64,000 bases of DNA, from the NCBI RefSeq assembly GCF_039522665.1, contig NZ_BAAADV010000004.1, positions 62,001 through 126,000 on the forward strand, given 5' to 3'. Shown here one piece after another: positions 1-8,653 of this stretch; the first letter of the stretch is position 1, and every line of letters begins with the position of its first letter. Source of the DNA: Natronoarchaeum mannanilyticum (GTDB lineage: Archaea > Halobacteriota > Halobacteria > Halobacteriales > Natronoarchaeaceae). The position numbers and the translations under genes are program-made. A model generated the notes under the pieces. It searched no databases. It was not told the origin of the DNA and was given only the letters and a program-made list of their open reading frames with translations.

Positions 1-627
1 CGCGGCCGACGCGTTGAACCGGGCCGACTTCTCGGCGCTCAGCTCGGCGGTGGCGTCGGCCCGCGTCGCGGCCATCGACCGCTCGATCTCCGCGGATTGG
101 GCCTGGTAGGTCGACTGGTTGATCTCACCCTGCTGGTAGGATGCGTTGAGCTGATCGTACTGGCGCTGTAGTCCGACCGTCGTGTTGAGCGCGTCGCTCA
201 GCGGTGCAGTGCGAGCTTCCAACTCCGCAGCGCGCTCCTGACTGACCGCCGTGATCGCGATCAAGTTCGACACGCCGGTCGCCGGCTGGTCCTGATCGAG
301 CGTGGCGTTGACCGACTCGTTGTCGAGCAGCGACCGCTGGTAGCGCAAGGAGGACAGCAGCGAGTCCTTCGAGAGGACGTTGCCGCTCTCGTTCCTGACG
401 ATCACCTGCACCTGAGTGATGTTTTCCTCCCCCGGCGGGACGAAGTTCTCGTCGATGTAGCTCTGAGCGTCGACCTCCTCGTTGTCGCTCTGGAACTGAT
501 CGAGCGACGACGACTGTTCGACCATCCCGGCGCCGCTGCCGAGCGCGAGCGTCAACACGAGCATCGCCGCGATGGCGATCCTCGAATGGTTCGCGATCAG
601 CGACGCGAGACGTTCCGGGAGGCTCAC
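1..627 (-). CDS. RND/MMPL-family exporter, N-terminal part (runs off left edge)
   Basis: The first 209 codons of a minus-strand gene read through to base 1. The GTG start at 627 is preceded by GGAGGGGGT (632-640), a strong Shine-Dalgarno sequence. The product begins with a short cytoplasmic stretch, a single membrane segment (about residues 17-34, IAIAAMLVLTLALG) and then a large extracytoplasmic domain with a predicted coiled coil (SYQQGEINQSTYQAQ region). This matches the N-terminal layout of haloarchaeal MMPL/RND proteins, which usually have about 800-1000 residues and export lipids or drugs using the ion gradient. Only the first membrane segment and part of the first outer domain are visible, so the substrate cannot be inferred. 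An operator-like repeat cluster lies just upstream. Confidence 0.72.
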   Translation of the reverse strand, partial: MSLPERLASLIANHSRIAIAAMLVLTLALGSGAGMVEQSSSLDQFQSDNEEVDAQSYIDENFVPPGEENITQVQVIVRNESGNVLSKDSLLSSLRYQRSLLDNESVNATLDQDQPATGVSNLIAITAVSQERAAELEARTAPLSDALNTTVGLQRQYDQLNASYQQGEINQSTYQAQSAEIERSMAATRADATAELSAEKSARFNASAA

Positions 628-660
628 CGCGACCCCCTCCGGCGACCGTTCGGCGCGTTT

Positions 661-710
661 CTGTTAGTATCCTGCATACAACACCACTGTTGTTATGACG
701 CTACTAACAG
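661..710. promoter_or_regulatory. Nested inverted repeats, probable repressor operator of the MMPL gene
   Basis: CTGTTAGTA at 661-669 is inverted as TACTAACAG at 702-710. Inside it ACAACA (678-683) is inverted as TGTTGT (688-693). The half-site CTGTTrGTA therefore occurs three times within 50 bp (661, 687 and, reversed, from 710). The cluster lies 34-83 bases upstream of the GTG start of the exporter, where a TetR- or PadR-type repressor would block the promoter. No regulator gene is seen next to it in this window. Confidence 0.55.
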
Positions 711-825
711 TACGGCGGGTTTAATTGTGACGGTACGCGACCGAAGCGAAAATCGAGAGACGGCGGTCGCTTTGGCATCGCCTCGCCGTTCAGAACCAGC
801 CGCGCGGAGACGGCGCCGCGTCCCC

Positions 826-1560
826 TCAGTCGATCCGGACGGTCGTCAGATCCTCGGCGAACCGGACGTCGCCGTCGTAGTGGGTGCCGACGCTCTCGAG
901 CATCTCGTCGTGGCGCCCCTCGGTGTGCGGATAGAGGTGCGTGAGGTACACGCGCCCGATCTCGCGGCCCGAGAGCGCCCGCCCGAGCGACGACGGCGTC
1001 GGGTGGTTGTCGACCTCGACGTCGTCGGGGAACGAGCAGTCGTGGACCAGCAGCCCCGACCCCTCGGCGAACGACGCCAGTCCGGCGAACGCCTCGGTGT
1101 CGCCGCTGACCGTGAGCCGGTCGTCGAACCGGTAGGCGAGTCCGTACTTGGAGTGTCGGACCTCCCGCGCTCGCACGTCGAAGCCGGCGACCGAGAACTC
1201 GCCGGGGTGGACCTCGCGGACGCTCAGGTCGACCCGGCCGTCGAGGTAGTCGTGCACGTCCAGCAGGTCGTCGACCAGCGCCTTCGTCCCGGACGGCCCG
1301 ACGACCGTCAGCGTCTCCTCGCCGGCGAGCCAGCGTGCCTTCAGCAGGGGTAGCAGATCTGCGACATGATCGAGGTGGTGGTGGGTCAGCAGCACCGTCG
1401 ACACCGACTCGTAGCCGACGCCGCTCTGCTGGAGCCGGTGGAGGACGCCGCTGCCGCAGTCGACCAGCAGGGTTCGGCCCTCGTCCTGGACGAGCAGGCC
1501 CGACTGGAAGCGATCGCCCGTCGGCATCGCGCTGCCGGTCCCGAGAAAGGTGACGCGCAT
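826..1560 (-). CDS. MBL-fold metallo-hydrolase, RNase Z-like
   Basis: A 244-residue metallo-beta-lactamase-fold protein. It begins MRVTFLGTGSAMPTG and carries the metal-binding motif THHHLDH (about residues 66-72), a later histidine in VRHSKYG, an aspartate in VHDCSFP and a final histidine in YLTHLYPH. This set of ligands is typical of the RNase Z/arylsulfatase-like branch that binds two zinc ions. An upstream in-frame start at 1587 exists, but a TATA-like GGTTATGG sits about 26 bases before the ATG at 1560, so a leaderless transcript from 1560 is preferred. A tRNA 3'-processing role is possible, but many paralogues of this fold hydrolyse small phosphodiesters, so the function is left general. 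Confidence 0.82.
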   Translation of the reverse strand: MRVTFLGTGSAMPTGDRFQSGLLVQDEGRTLLVDCGSGVLHRLQQSGVGYESVSTVLLTHHHLDHVADLLPLLKARWLAGEETLTVVGPSGTKALVDDLLDVHDYLDGRVDLSVREVHPGEFSVAGFDVRAREVRHSKYGLAYRFDDRLTVSGDTEAFAGLASFAEGSGLLVHDCSFPDDVEVDNHPTPSSLGRALSGREIGRVYLTHLYPHTEGRHDEMLESVGTHYDGDVRFAEDLTTVRID

Positions 1561-1787
1561 ACTCGTCTCGCCGTCCCGAACCCCCATAACCGCTTTGCAC
1601 CCGCGGAACGATGTCCGATCGAGTCGCCCGACGCGAGCGTCGACGCCGAACGACGGCCGAAACAGTCAGTTCGATATCATTGATGCGTGGCATCGTGGCA
1701 CTGTCGTCCCCCGACTGAGACGCGACGGAACGCCGAACCGCGGTCGCGGGGACATGATTTATTTCGGATGCCCCCGTTGCAGGCCGT

Positions 1788-2063
1788 ATGGCCGACCTGC
1801 TATCCGACGACGAGATCGCGGAACAGTTGCCCGATGAGTGGGAGCGCGACGGCGACGAGATCGTGCGCGTCTACGAGTTCGACGACTACCTCCGCGGGGT
1901 CACGTTCGCGCAGATGGTCGGCGAGATCGCCGAAGCCGAGTTCCACCACCCGACGATCGAGATCCGCTACGAGGAAGTCGAGGTCCGCTTCACCAGCCAC
2001 GAGGAGGGCGGCATCACGGACCAGGACATCCACATGGCGGAGCTGATCGAAAACGAGACCTGA
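1788..2063 (+). CDS. 4a-hydroxytetrahydrobiopterin dehydratase (pterin carbinolamine dehydratase)
   Basis: A 91-residue protein of the PCD/DCoH family, about the normal length (90-110). The signature is EAEFHHPTIEIRY (residues 47-59), with the tandem histidines that bind the pterin, followed by EVRFTSHEEGGITDQD (residues 64-79). The enzyme dehydrates 4a-hydroxy-tetrahydropterin to the quinonoid dihydropterin. In haloarchaea a role in recycling pterin cofactor is inferred, because no aromatic amino acid hydroxylase is seen nearby. TTTATT at about 1757-1762 is a good TATA element for a near-leaderless start. The LWR-salt gene follows after three bases. Confidence 0.85.
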   Translation: MADLLSDDEIAEQLPDEWERDGDEIVRVYEFDDYLRGVTFAQMVGEIAEAEFHHPTIEIRYEEVEVRFTSHEEGGITDQDIHMAELIENET

Positions 2064-2066
2064 CCG

Positions 2067-2435
2067 GTGGACGCGACGTACGTCTTCTCCGTGCGCTTCC
2101 GGCTCTCGCCCGACGCCCCGGTGAGCGTCGAGCCCGCGACGTTCGAGACGACGCTGTACCGCGCCGCCGATCCGCCCGGCGAGGACGGCTGGCTGTTCTT
2201 CCGCGACAACCTCTGGCGGGGCGAGGTGAACGATCCAGTTCACGCCCGCGAGCTCGCCGAGGACGCGCTGGGCGTACCTGTCGAATCCGTCGAGTACCGG
2301 CGGTTCGACACCGATGAGGAGTACTACGACGCGCTCAAGGCGGCTATTTCGGAGGATCTGGAGTTGTTCAAGGCTGACAACGTCAGTGAGGCGCTCACCA
2401 AGTACTTCGGGAGTTCCGTGGAAGTCGAGTCCTGA
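2067..2435 (+). CDS. LWR-salt protein
   Basis: A 122-residue acidic protein starting at GTG 2067, three bases after the previous stop and so probably cotranscribed. It carries the LWR motif in FRDNLWRGEV (about residues 45-54) that names this haloarchaea-specific family. The C-terminal half is helical and acidic (ISEDLELFKADNVSEALTKYF). No catalytic motif is visible. The function is unknown; the family name comes only from the motif and the salt-loving hosts. Confidence 0.8.
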   Translation: MDATYVFSVRFRLSPDAPVSVEPATFETTLYRAADPPGEDGWLFFRDNLWRGEVNDPVHARELAEDALGVPVESVEYRRFDTDEEYYDALKAAISEDLELFKADNVSEALTKYFGSSVEVES

Positions 2436-2548
2436 ACTTTGAGGGGCGGTGGTACGATTCAGTCCCCTTTGATGCGTTCCCGGTTAGTGGTAGATGCAGG
2501 TCACGGATTGACCGATAGACCGATTTTTGTAGCACTGGTAGTGAGAGT

Positions 2549-2872
2549 ATGGTTGACAGGCAACTTGCATTTAGCATTCTGCAGTTAGTGGCGCTCTCAC
2601 TTCCTGCGTTCGCCATCCTTCTGCAGATGGTGGTCGAATCTGAGATGGCATATACGCATTGGGCAGTACCGATAACGACCGCCGGACTGGGGTTGTTTCT
2701 CATTGGCGGTGCTGTCGTTCTCGGACACCTCATGCTTGCCACGGCGACAATCACTACGACGATTGCATTGGGGTTCATCCTTCTTGGGATGCTAAGTATG
2801 CTCATTGGTGCCAGTCTTATCGGATTACAGACTGGAGCGAAACAGCGCCGTCTTCAAGATGATGAGGACTAA
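2549..2872 (+). CDS. Small hydrophobic membrane protein, unknown function
   Basis: A 107-residue protein with three predicted membrane helices (about residues 8-27, 42-62 and 70-95) and a short charged tail QRRLQDDED. Base composition is distinctly less GC-rich than the neighbours and codons ending in A/T are common, which suggests recent acquisition or weak expression. I recognise no family. TTTTTG just upstream at about 2523 may be part of the promoter. Confidence 0.55.
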   Translation: MVDRQLAFSILQLVALSLPAFAILLQMVVESEMAYTHWAVPITTAGLGLFLIGGAVVLGHLMLATATITTTIALGFILLGMLSMLIGASLIGLQTGAKQRRLQDDED

Positions 2873-2960
2873 CAGTCAAAGCAGACTGGGCAGAACGCAA
2901 CTCTCCCTAACGGTGGTTTCGCTGAACCTCAAGCGAATCTTTGGAAACTAGCCGACGCCC

Positions 2961-4199
2961 TCACTCCCGCCGGAGCGCCTCGATCGGATCGACCCGCGCG
3001 GCGTTCCAGGCCGGATACAGCCCCGCGAGGACGCCGACGCCGACGCCGACGACCACCGCGGCCGCGAACCACTCGGGCGCGAACGTCAGCGAGAGATCGA
3101 GGTAGTCCGTCGCGACGTAGCCGCCGGCCAGCCCCACGACGGTCCCGAGGACGGCGCCGGCGATACCCAGCAGCACCGACTCGACGAGAAAGAGCTGGAG
3201 CACGTCGCGGCGCCGCGCGCCGACGGCCTTCATGATGCCGATCTCGCGCGTGCGCTCGGTGACGCTGACCAGCATGATGTTGGCGATGCCGACGGCGCCG
3301 ACGATCAGCGAGATGACGGCGATTCCGGCGACGAACCCGGTGAACGTGCCGATCACCTCGCGGATCTGCTCGACGAGTTCCTCGTTGGTCTGGACCGAGA
3401 ACTCGTACTCGTCGGGCTTGAGCGAGCGGGCGTCCGAGTCGTTTCTCAGGTACGCCTGCACGTCGGACTGGACTGTGGGGACGCTCTCGTAGTCGCTCGC
3501 GACCACGGTGAGAGAGGGGTAGACGCGCTGGCGCTCGCCGGTCGCCGGGCTCTCCGCGGTCGTCTCGTAGAACGGATCGGTCGGCACGTACACCTGCGGG
3601 ATCGAGATGTCGCCGAAGGGACCATCCCCTCCGTTTTCGAGGACGCCGACGACCGTCGCCTCGCGGGTGCTGTTCGCGCCGCTTTGCAGGACGAGCGTGT
3701 CGTTGACCTCCAGTTCGGGGTCGAACAGCGAGGCGGCCTGCTCGTTGACGACCACTTCGTTGGCCCCCTGCTCGAACGGACCCCCGGACTCGAACTGCCG
3801 GTCCGCAAAGTAGCCCGGCGTCGTCGCCGTCGCGCTCTCCCAGGCGATCGATCGGCCCTCGTGTTCGAGCGTGGCGATCTGGACGGTCCCCTGCGGTATC
3901 GCTTGGCCGACGTTCGGGAGGTCCCGAATCTCCTCGACGTCGCGCTCGGTGAACGCAGGCACGGTCGACGCCCCCGGCGGGCCGCCCTCTTGCCCCTCGG
4001 GGCCGACAGTCGCCTGCATCTCCGGCGGCGCGTCGCCGGAGACCTCGCCGACGACCTCCGCCTGGAGGCTCGCCCCGAGCGTGACGAACGTGATCACCGC
4101 GGCGATGCCGATCGTGATGCCGACGACAGTCAGCGCCGATCGGAGCCCGTGCTCGCGGATCGCCCGCAGGCTCAGCTGGACGCTCTCGCGGAGTTCCAT
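2961..4199 (-). CDS. MacB/FtsX-type ABC transporter permease
   Basis: A 412-residue permease with one N-terminal membrane helix (about residues 19-43), a large extracellular MacB-like domain (residues 45-270) and an FtsX domain with three C-terminal helices. The conserved block after the second helix reads TERTREIGIMKAVGARRRDV. It ends with the typical NAARVDPIEALRRE. The start ATG overlaps the last base of the upstream ATPase stop (shared base 4199), so the two are translated together. Proteins of this layout act as mechanotransmitting exporters or lipoprotein/peptide extractors in pairs; the substrate is unknown here. Confidence 0.88.
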   Translation of the reverse strand: MELRESVQLSLRAIREHGLRSALTVVGITIGIAAVITFVTLGASLQAEVVGEVSGDAPPEMQATVGPEGQEGGPPGASTVPAFTERDVEEIRDLPNVGQAIPQGTVQIATLEHEGRSIAWESATATTPGYFADRQFESGGPFEQGANEVVVNEQAASLFDPELEVNDTLVLQSGANSTREATVVGVLENGGDGPFGDISIPQVYVPTDPFYETTAESPATGERQRVYPSLTVVASDYESVPTVQSDVQAYLRNDSDARSLKPDEYEFSVQTNEELVEQIREVIGTFTGFVAGIAVISLIVGAVGIANIMLVSVTERTREIGIMKAVGARRRDVLQLFLVESVLLGIAGAVLGTVVGLAGGYVATDYLDLSLTFAPEWFAAAVVVGVGVGVLAGLYPAWNAARVDPIEALRRE

Positions 4200-5044
4200 C
4201 AGCGATCCCCGTCTGCGCCGGTCGGTGAGTCCGAACCGTCCGGGGCGCCCGTGCCGGTCGGTGAGCCTCCCGGCCCGTCCGGAGCGTCCGCGACGGCCGC
4301 TCGACGCCGCTCCTCGATCTCCTCGATCCCCTCGATCTCGCCGTCACGGAGTTGGACGATCCGTTCCGCGTGCTCGGCGACGTGGCGCTCGTGGCTCACC
4401 AGCAACACCGTCGTCCCCGCTTCGTGGAGGCGCTCGAACTCCCCCAAGATCGCCCGTCCCGTCTCGGCGTCGAGATTCCCAGTTGGCTCGTCGGCGAGCA
4501 CGATCGCGGGGTCGTTCGCGAGCGCCCGCGCGATGGCGACGCGCTGGCGCTGCCCGCCCGAAAGCTCGTTGGGGCGGTGGTCCGTCCGATCCGTGAGTCC
4601 GACCCGGGCGAGCAGCTCGTCCGCCCGCTCCAGCCGATCGGCGCGGTCGACGCCCCGGAAGACCAGCGGCAGCGCGACGTTTTCCCGGGCGGTGAGCCGC
4701 GGCATCAGGTTGAACGTCTGGAACACGAACCCGACCTTCTGGCCTCGGATCCGCGCGCGCCCGTCGTCGGACAGCGCGGAGACATCCTCGCCGTCGACCA
4801 GCACGGTGCCGGCGCTGGGCGTGTCCAGACAGCCGACCAGGTTCATCAGCGTGCTCTTGCCCGAGCCGCTCGGGCCCATCACGGCGGTGTAGGACCCTCG
4901 CGGGAGGTCGAGCGAGACGTCGTCGAGCGCTCGTACGACCTCGCCGCCGCGCTCGTAGCGCTTGCCGACGCCGGAGAGCGATACCGCCGGCGGCGGGGTT
5001 CCGGTGGCGCCGTCGGCGTCGGCCGCGTCCGTGTGACCCGTCAT
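4199..5044 (-). CDS. ABC transporter ATP-binding protein, MacB/LolD type
   Basis: A 281-residue ATPase with Walker A GPSGSGKST (about residues 57-65), Q-loop in VFQTFNLMPRL, signature LSGGQRQRVAIARALA, Walker B IVLADEPTGNLD and the H-loop LLVSHERH. The residues TGNLDAETG mark the MacB/LolD branch. A low-complexity acidic tail of about 45 residues (GSPTGTGAPDGSDSPTG) follows the fold, which is unusual for bacterial homologues but common in haloarchaea. It forms an operon with the permease downstream and supplies the energy for that exporter. Confidence 0.9.
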   Translation of the reverse strand: MTGHTDAADADGATGTPPPAVSLSGVGKRYERGGEVVRALDDVSLDLPRGSYTAVMGPSGSGKSTLMNLVGCLDTPSAGTVLVDGEDVSALSDDGRARIRGQKVGFVFQTFNLMPRLTARENVALPLVFRGVDRADRLERADELLARVGLTDRTDHRPNELSGGQRQRVAIARALANDPAIVLADEPTGNLDAETGRAILGEFERLHEAGTTVLLVSHERHVAEHAERIVQLRDGEIEGIEEIEERRRAAVADAPDGPGGSPTGTGAPDGSDSPTGADGDR

Positions 5045-5127
5045 CAGTCGGATGGACGTAAGGGCTCCAGCCCCGTATTCCTCCGGGGAGAACGCTTATT
5101 GGCGACCGTCGCGTACTCGTGTGCCCC

Positions 5128-5760
5128 ATGGCCCTCCCGGACTACGACTTCTGGCTGCTCGACCTCGACGGCACGCTGGTCGACGTCGAGCCCACCTACG
5201 TCCGCGACGTGATGGGCGAGGTCGGCGACCGGCTGGGAGTCGAGATCACGGATCGGCAGGCCGAGGTGCTCTGGCACGGGTACGGCGGGCAGCGCGACCG
5301 CGTCATCGAGGGGATGGACGTCGACGCCGCGACGTTCTGGGAGACGTTCCACGAGGTCGAAGATCCGACCACGCGCTCGGAGTCGACGTTCCTCTTCGAT
5401 GACGCCGCCGTCGTCCCGGACCTCGAACGCCCGACGGGGCTGGTCACCCACTGCCAGCAGTATCTCACCGATCCGGTCCTCCGGCACCACGACATCGCCG
5501 ACTGGTTCGATACGGTTGTCTGTTGTACCGACGAGCTGGGCTGGAAGCCCGACCCGGCGCCGGTGCGGCGCGCCATGCGCGACCTCGGCGTCGCGCACAA
5601 CGGTCACGTCGGCGCGCTCGTCGGCGACAGCGCCGAGGACGTCGGTGCGGCCCGGAACGCCGGACTCGACGGCATCCACGTCCAGCGCTACGATCCCGAC
5701 GAGCGCGGCTTCGCGGTGTGGGGCGACCGGCGCATCCGGTCGTTCGACGAGCTGGGCTGA
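5128..5760 (+). CDS. HAD-superfamily hydrolase (phosphoglycolate phosphatase-like)
   Basis: A 210-residue HAD phosphatase. The nucleophile motif is DLDGTLVD (about residues 10-17), motif II is VTHCQQ, the lysine motif is WKPDPAPV and motif III is GDSAEDVGAARNAG. The alpha-helical cap lies between residues 20 and 90 (class C1). An upstream in-frame start at 5119 would add MCP, but the ATG at 5128 is preceded by CTTATTGG at about 5094-5101, a TATA element at the right distance. The physiological substrate is unknown; small phosphorylated metabolites are usual for this group. Confidence 0.82.
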   Translation: MALPDYDFWLLDLDGTLVDVEPTYVRDVMGEVGDRLGVEITDRQAEVLWHGYGGQRDRVIEGMDVDAATFWETFHEVEDPTTRSESTFLFDDAAVVPDLERPTGLVTHCQQYLTDPVLRHHDIADWFDTVVCCTDELGWKPDPAPVRRAMRDLGVAHNGHVGALVGDSAEDVGAARNAGLDGIHVQRYDPDERGFAVWGDRRIRSFDELG

Positions 5761-5799
5761 GCCCGCCGGAAGGCCGGCCCGGCCGTATCTAGGACCAAG

Positions 5800-5909
5800 G
5801 GTTCAAAGCCCTCAAAGGAAACACGGGGTATCCGAACCTGAACTAAAGGTTCTATATAAAATCCAAGGGAAACACGGCGGAGAACGGTGAACGCATGGTT
5901 CAAAGCCCT
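5800..5909. repeat. Interleaved short direct repeats at the edge of the AT-rich island
   Basis: GGTTCAAAGCCCT occurs at 5800-5812 and again at 5897-5909. Between them GGAAACACGG occurs at 5817-5826 and 5868-5877, within 15-mers that match at 13 positions. The sequence CTCAAAGGAAAC (5811-5822) has a near copy, CTCAAGGGAAAC, at 7583-7594 on the far side of the next gene. The repeats look like footprints of insertion or recombination. Confidence 0.5.
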
Positions 5910-5927
5910 TGACAGGCGATTGTGTGT

Positions 5928-7520
5928 TTATGCGCTTGTGGGTTCGAGTAGTTGGTTGGTGGTTTCGATTGATGCGGATGCTGTTCCTGAAACCATTTGT
6001 TCGTATATTTCTTCGTCCAGTTCCTCCACGTAATCAACGATGGTTTCTTCGGGGTTGTTCCAGGCTTTTTCTACCGTGCTTTGGTCTACTTTGGCGTAAA
6101 TCGGATTTTCGACCGTTCCGCCGACAAGGTAGTTTTCGTGTCCGTTTCTGAGTTTGTTGTATGCTTTGGACTGGTCTTTGATTTCTTGGAATAGTTCTTC
6201 GTCGTATTCGTCGTTCACGTTCCAGTTCCGGAGTTTATCCATAAGATCAGGTAGGTAGTTACCTACCGGAGCAATACCCGACTCAGCTGAATTCGTTGTT
6301 AGTTCTACATCTTCATCCTGCCCTGTTGCTATGCCTCTAAGAACGGTGGAAGCATAGAAATTTCCGTCTCTGAGGCTGAGAGAGTTTTTTCCTGTCTTTT
6401 CTCCGTTGAATCTGAGTGGGTGCCACCAGCTGCTGTATGCGTCGTGGTCTGGGTTGAGGTAGTTTGAGTTTTCGACCAGTGGGTGGTATTGTTCTCCGGT
6501 TTCGGGGCTCCATGTTTCTGGGGCGGATATTGTTTCCATGATTCGGAGTTCGTTGTTGGTTTGGTCGTAGACAAGTCCGTTTCCGTGTGTGCTGGCTGGT
6601 GCTTCCGGTAGGTCGAACGCCCAGAAATGCGACTCAATATCGGTATGTTGGTCGAGTCCTTCTTGTAGTACTGCTGCGTATAGTTCGTCTTCCGTGGAGA
6701 TCGGTCCGGGATCATCGAAGTTTCTCTGCCAGTTGAATAAGTAGGTCTGTAGCCAGTCTAATGCTTCTCCGACTGATTCTGAGCTGGAGAATTTTTGGTA
6801 GTCGAAGTGTCCGTACGTGTTGGATTTTCCTTCTTCGTTAGGGTATCTGACGCTTTCTGGCCGGGTTTTAGCTTGGTGTGATATGCTGTCTTCTGGTGTG
6901 TCTGTGCCGATTGATTGTATGAACTGGCTTCCTTCTTGGTGTTCGATGTTTTCGTAGTCGTTATCGTGCCAGTTTTCTAGTTTTTGGAGGTCGATGGTTA
7001 GTTGGTTGTGTTGTATCTGTTTTGGTGGTTGGTATGTGGTGAAGATGTTGCTGTCGGCGTTGTTTTCGTTAGCTGGTTGGAGGTTGAGTAGGTGGGTTTG
7101 AGGGGTTTCTTTGGTTATTCGGTGGCTGTCTTTGTTTCTGTTTGAGGTGAGTGTGAACGTGTTTTCTCCGTTCTGGAGGTCTCCTGGAGGCACTGTTATT
7201 TCTTGTTCGAGTGTACGACCTAGGTCGTTCCAGGACTGGTACTCTTCTCCGTTGCTTTCCAGTACTGCTTCTCCGAGTTTACTGTCTGCTTCTATCTCCG
7301 CAGTCAGAGTGGCTTGCACATCCTCCAAACTATCCTCATCGGTCCAGACTGAAGGTAGACGGATAGTATCTTCATGGGCTGAGAGATCGATTTTATTTAC
7401 ATTGACAGAATCATTGGCGTTGCTGCTAAGCGGATCCGCACATCCAGTTAAAAGTGTTGTCGCTATTGTAGTTCCTGTCTGCAATATTCTACGGCGGGAG
7501 TAGAGATCTTCGTCGGCCAT
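5928..7520 (-). CDS. AT-rich Tat lipoprotein, unknown function, probably acquired
   Basis: A 530-residue protein with a twin-arginine signal (SRRRILQTG, residues 8-16) and a lipobox LLTGC (cysteine about residue 26), so it is predicted to be exported folded and lipid-anchored. The mature part is rich in Asn, Gln, Thr and aromatic residues, and its codons are far richer in A/T than any neighbour. A central segment (about residues 275-360) contains DELYAAVLQEGLDQHTD, HFWAFDLPEAP and HGNGLVYDQ. It resembles the middle of transglutaminase-like or peptidase folds, but no full catalytic triad can be assigned. No operon partner. Atypical composition with flanking repeats suggests horizontal transfer. 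Confidence 0.75.
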   Translation of the reverse strand: MADEDLYSRRRILQTGTTIATTLLTGCADPLSSNANDSVNVNKIDLSAHEDTIRLPSVWTDEDSLEDVQATLTAEIEADSKLGEAVLESNGEEYQSWNDLGRTLEQEITVPPGDLQNGENTFTLTSNRNKDSHRITKETPQTHLLNLQPANENNADSNIFTTYQPPKQIQHNQLTIDLQKLENWHDNDYENIEHQEGSQFIQSIGTDTPEDSISHQAKTRPESVRYPNEEGKSNTYGHFDYQKFSSSESVGEALDWLQTYLFNWQRNFDDPGPISTEDELYAAVLQEGLDQHTDIESHFWAFDLPEAPASTHGNGLVYDQTNNELRIMETISAPETWSPETGEQYHPLVENSNYLNPDHDAYSSWWHPLRFNGEKTGKNSLSLRDGNFYASTVLRGIATGQDEDVELTTNSAESGIAPVGNYLPDLMDKLRNWNVNDEYDEELFQEIKDQSKAYNKLRNGHENYLVGGTVENPIYAKVDQSTVEKAWNNPEETIVDYVEELDEEIYEQMVSGTASASIETTNQLLEPTSA

Positions 7521-7791
7521 ACCAGTTATTATCTATATTTAGAAGACAGCTTTCAAATAATTACTGGACGGTAAACACATCTCTCAAGGGAAACTGCTTC
7601 ACTCCTCCACCTAGTTTCTTTTAAACCTCAAACGATACCTATTGTTTACAAAATCCAAATGAAGGGGGGAGAACCGGAAAGAACATCAATGGAAGACGGA
7701 TAACAGATAAGATCTAGCCCCGTCCGAGCGCCCGATCGACGCCATCCTGACAATGATACGATTTATTAGTTGCCGGAAATAACATCGCCCC

Positions 7792-8577
7792 ATGATCGCG
7801 AACCTCCCGCCGTGGCTGCTCGCCGTCGGCGTCGGCCTCGCGGCGCTGGTCGGCTGGCTGTGGTGGCACGCCGCAATCGAACTGTGGCAGGGCTGGACGC
7901 TGTGGCGCAACGATCCCGTGGCGGTGATGGACGTCGCGAACGTCACCGGCGCGGTCGAAGTCGAGGGGACGGCGGCGTCGGGCGGACGGACGCTGCAGTC
8001 GCCGTTCACGGGGACGCCGACGCTCGTTTGCGAGTACAAGATTCAGGAGTGGAAAAGTTCCGGGAAGAACAGCCACTGGGAGACGCTCCACGAGAACCTC
8101 AACGCCGTTCCGTTCCTGCTGGAAGACGACAGCGGCAGCGTCGCGATCGATCCCGAGGGCGCCGAGTACTCGCTGGAACGCGACGCCGAGATCGAGTCCG
8201 ACGGCGGCGAGACGCCGCCCGAGGAGATCCAGGAGTTTCTCGATAGCGTGGGCGTCGAGCGCGAGGAGGGCGGCGAGACCTCGATCGGCCCGCTCTCGAT
8301 CCACCACGGCGATCGGCGGCGCTACATCGAGCGGCGCATCGACGCCGGCGACGAGATCCACGTCTACGGACAGTCGCGACACGGGCGCTCGATAGGGGAC
8401 GTTTCCGGGTCCGTGAACGCCGTGATCGGCAGCGGGAAGGCGACGCCGCGGTTCCGCATCTCGAAGGGCTCCGAATCCGACGCGATCCGGCGGCAGGTCA
8501 AGTCCGGCGCGACGTACGCGATCTTCGGCGCCGTGATCGTCGCCATCGCCGGGGCCTTCGTCGTCGGCGGACTCTGA
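7792..8577 (+). CDS. GIDE-domain membrane protein
   Basis: A 261-residue protein with an N-terminal membrane helix (about residues 8-25), a soluble domain and a C-terminal helix (about residues 240-259, YAIFGAVIVAIAGAFVVGG). The soluble part follows the GIDE pattern known from the membrane side of eukaryotic MUL1/GIDE ubiquitin ligases: ALSPFTG-like block LQSPFTGTPTLVCEYKIQ, then E-rich and DAGDEIHVYGQ motifs. The RING domain of the eukaryotic proteins is absent, so ubiquitin ligation should not be inferred. TTTATTAG at about 7763-7770 is a TATA element at the right distance. Confidence 0.72.
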   Translation: MIANLPPWLLAVGVGLAALVGWLWWHAAIELWQGWTLWRNDPVAVMDVANVTGAVEVEGTAASGGRTLQSPFTGTPTLVCEYKIQEWKSSGKNSHWETLHENLNAVPFLLEDDSGSVAIDPEGAEYSLERDAEIESDGGETPPEEIQEFLDSVGVEREEGGETSIGPLSIHHGDRRRYIERRIDAGDEIHVYGQSRHGRSIGDVSGSVNAVIGSGKATPRFRISKGSESDAIRRQVKSGATYAIFGAVIVAIAGAFVVGGL

Positions 8578-8653
8578 TGCGGTTCCGAGAACCGATCGGA
8601 GCGCGCTGGCCGCGACCACGGGCTTTAACGCTCCCCGCTCCCAAGTGACGCGC

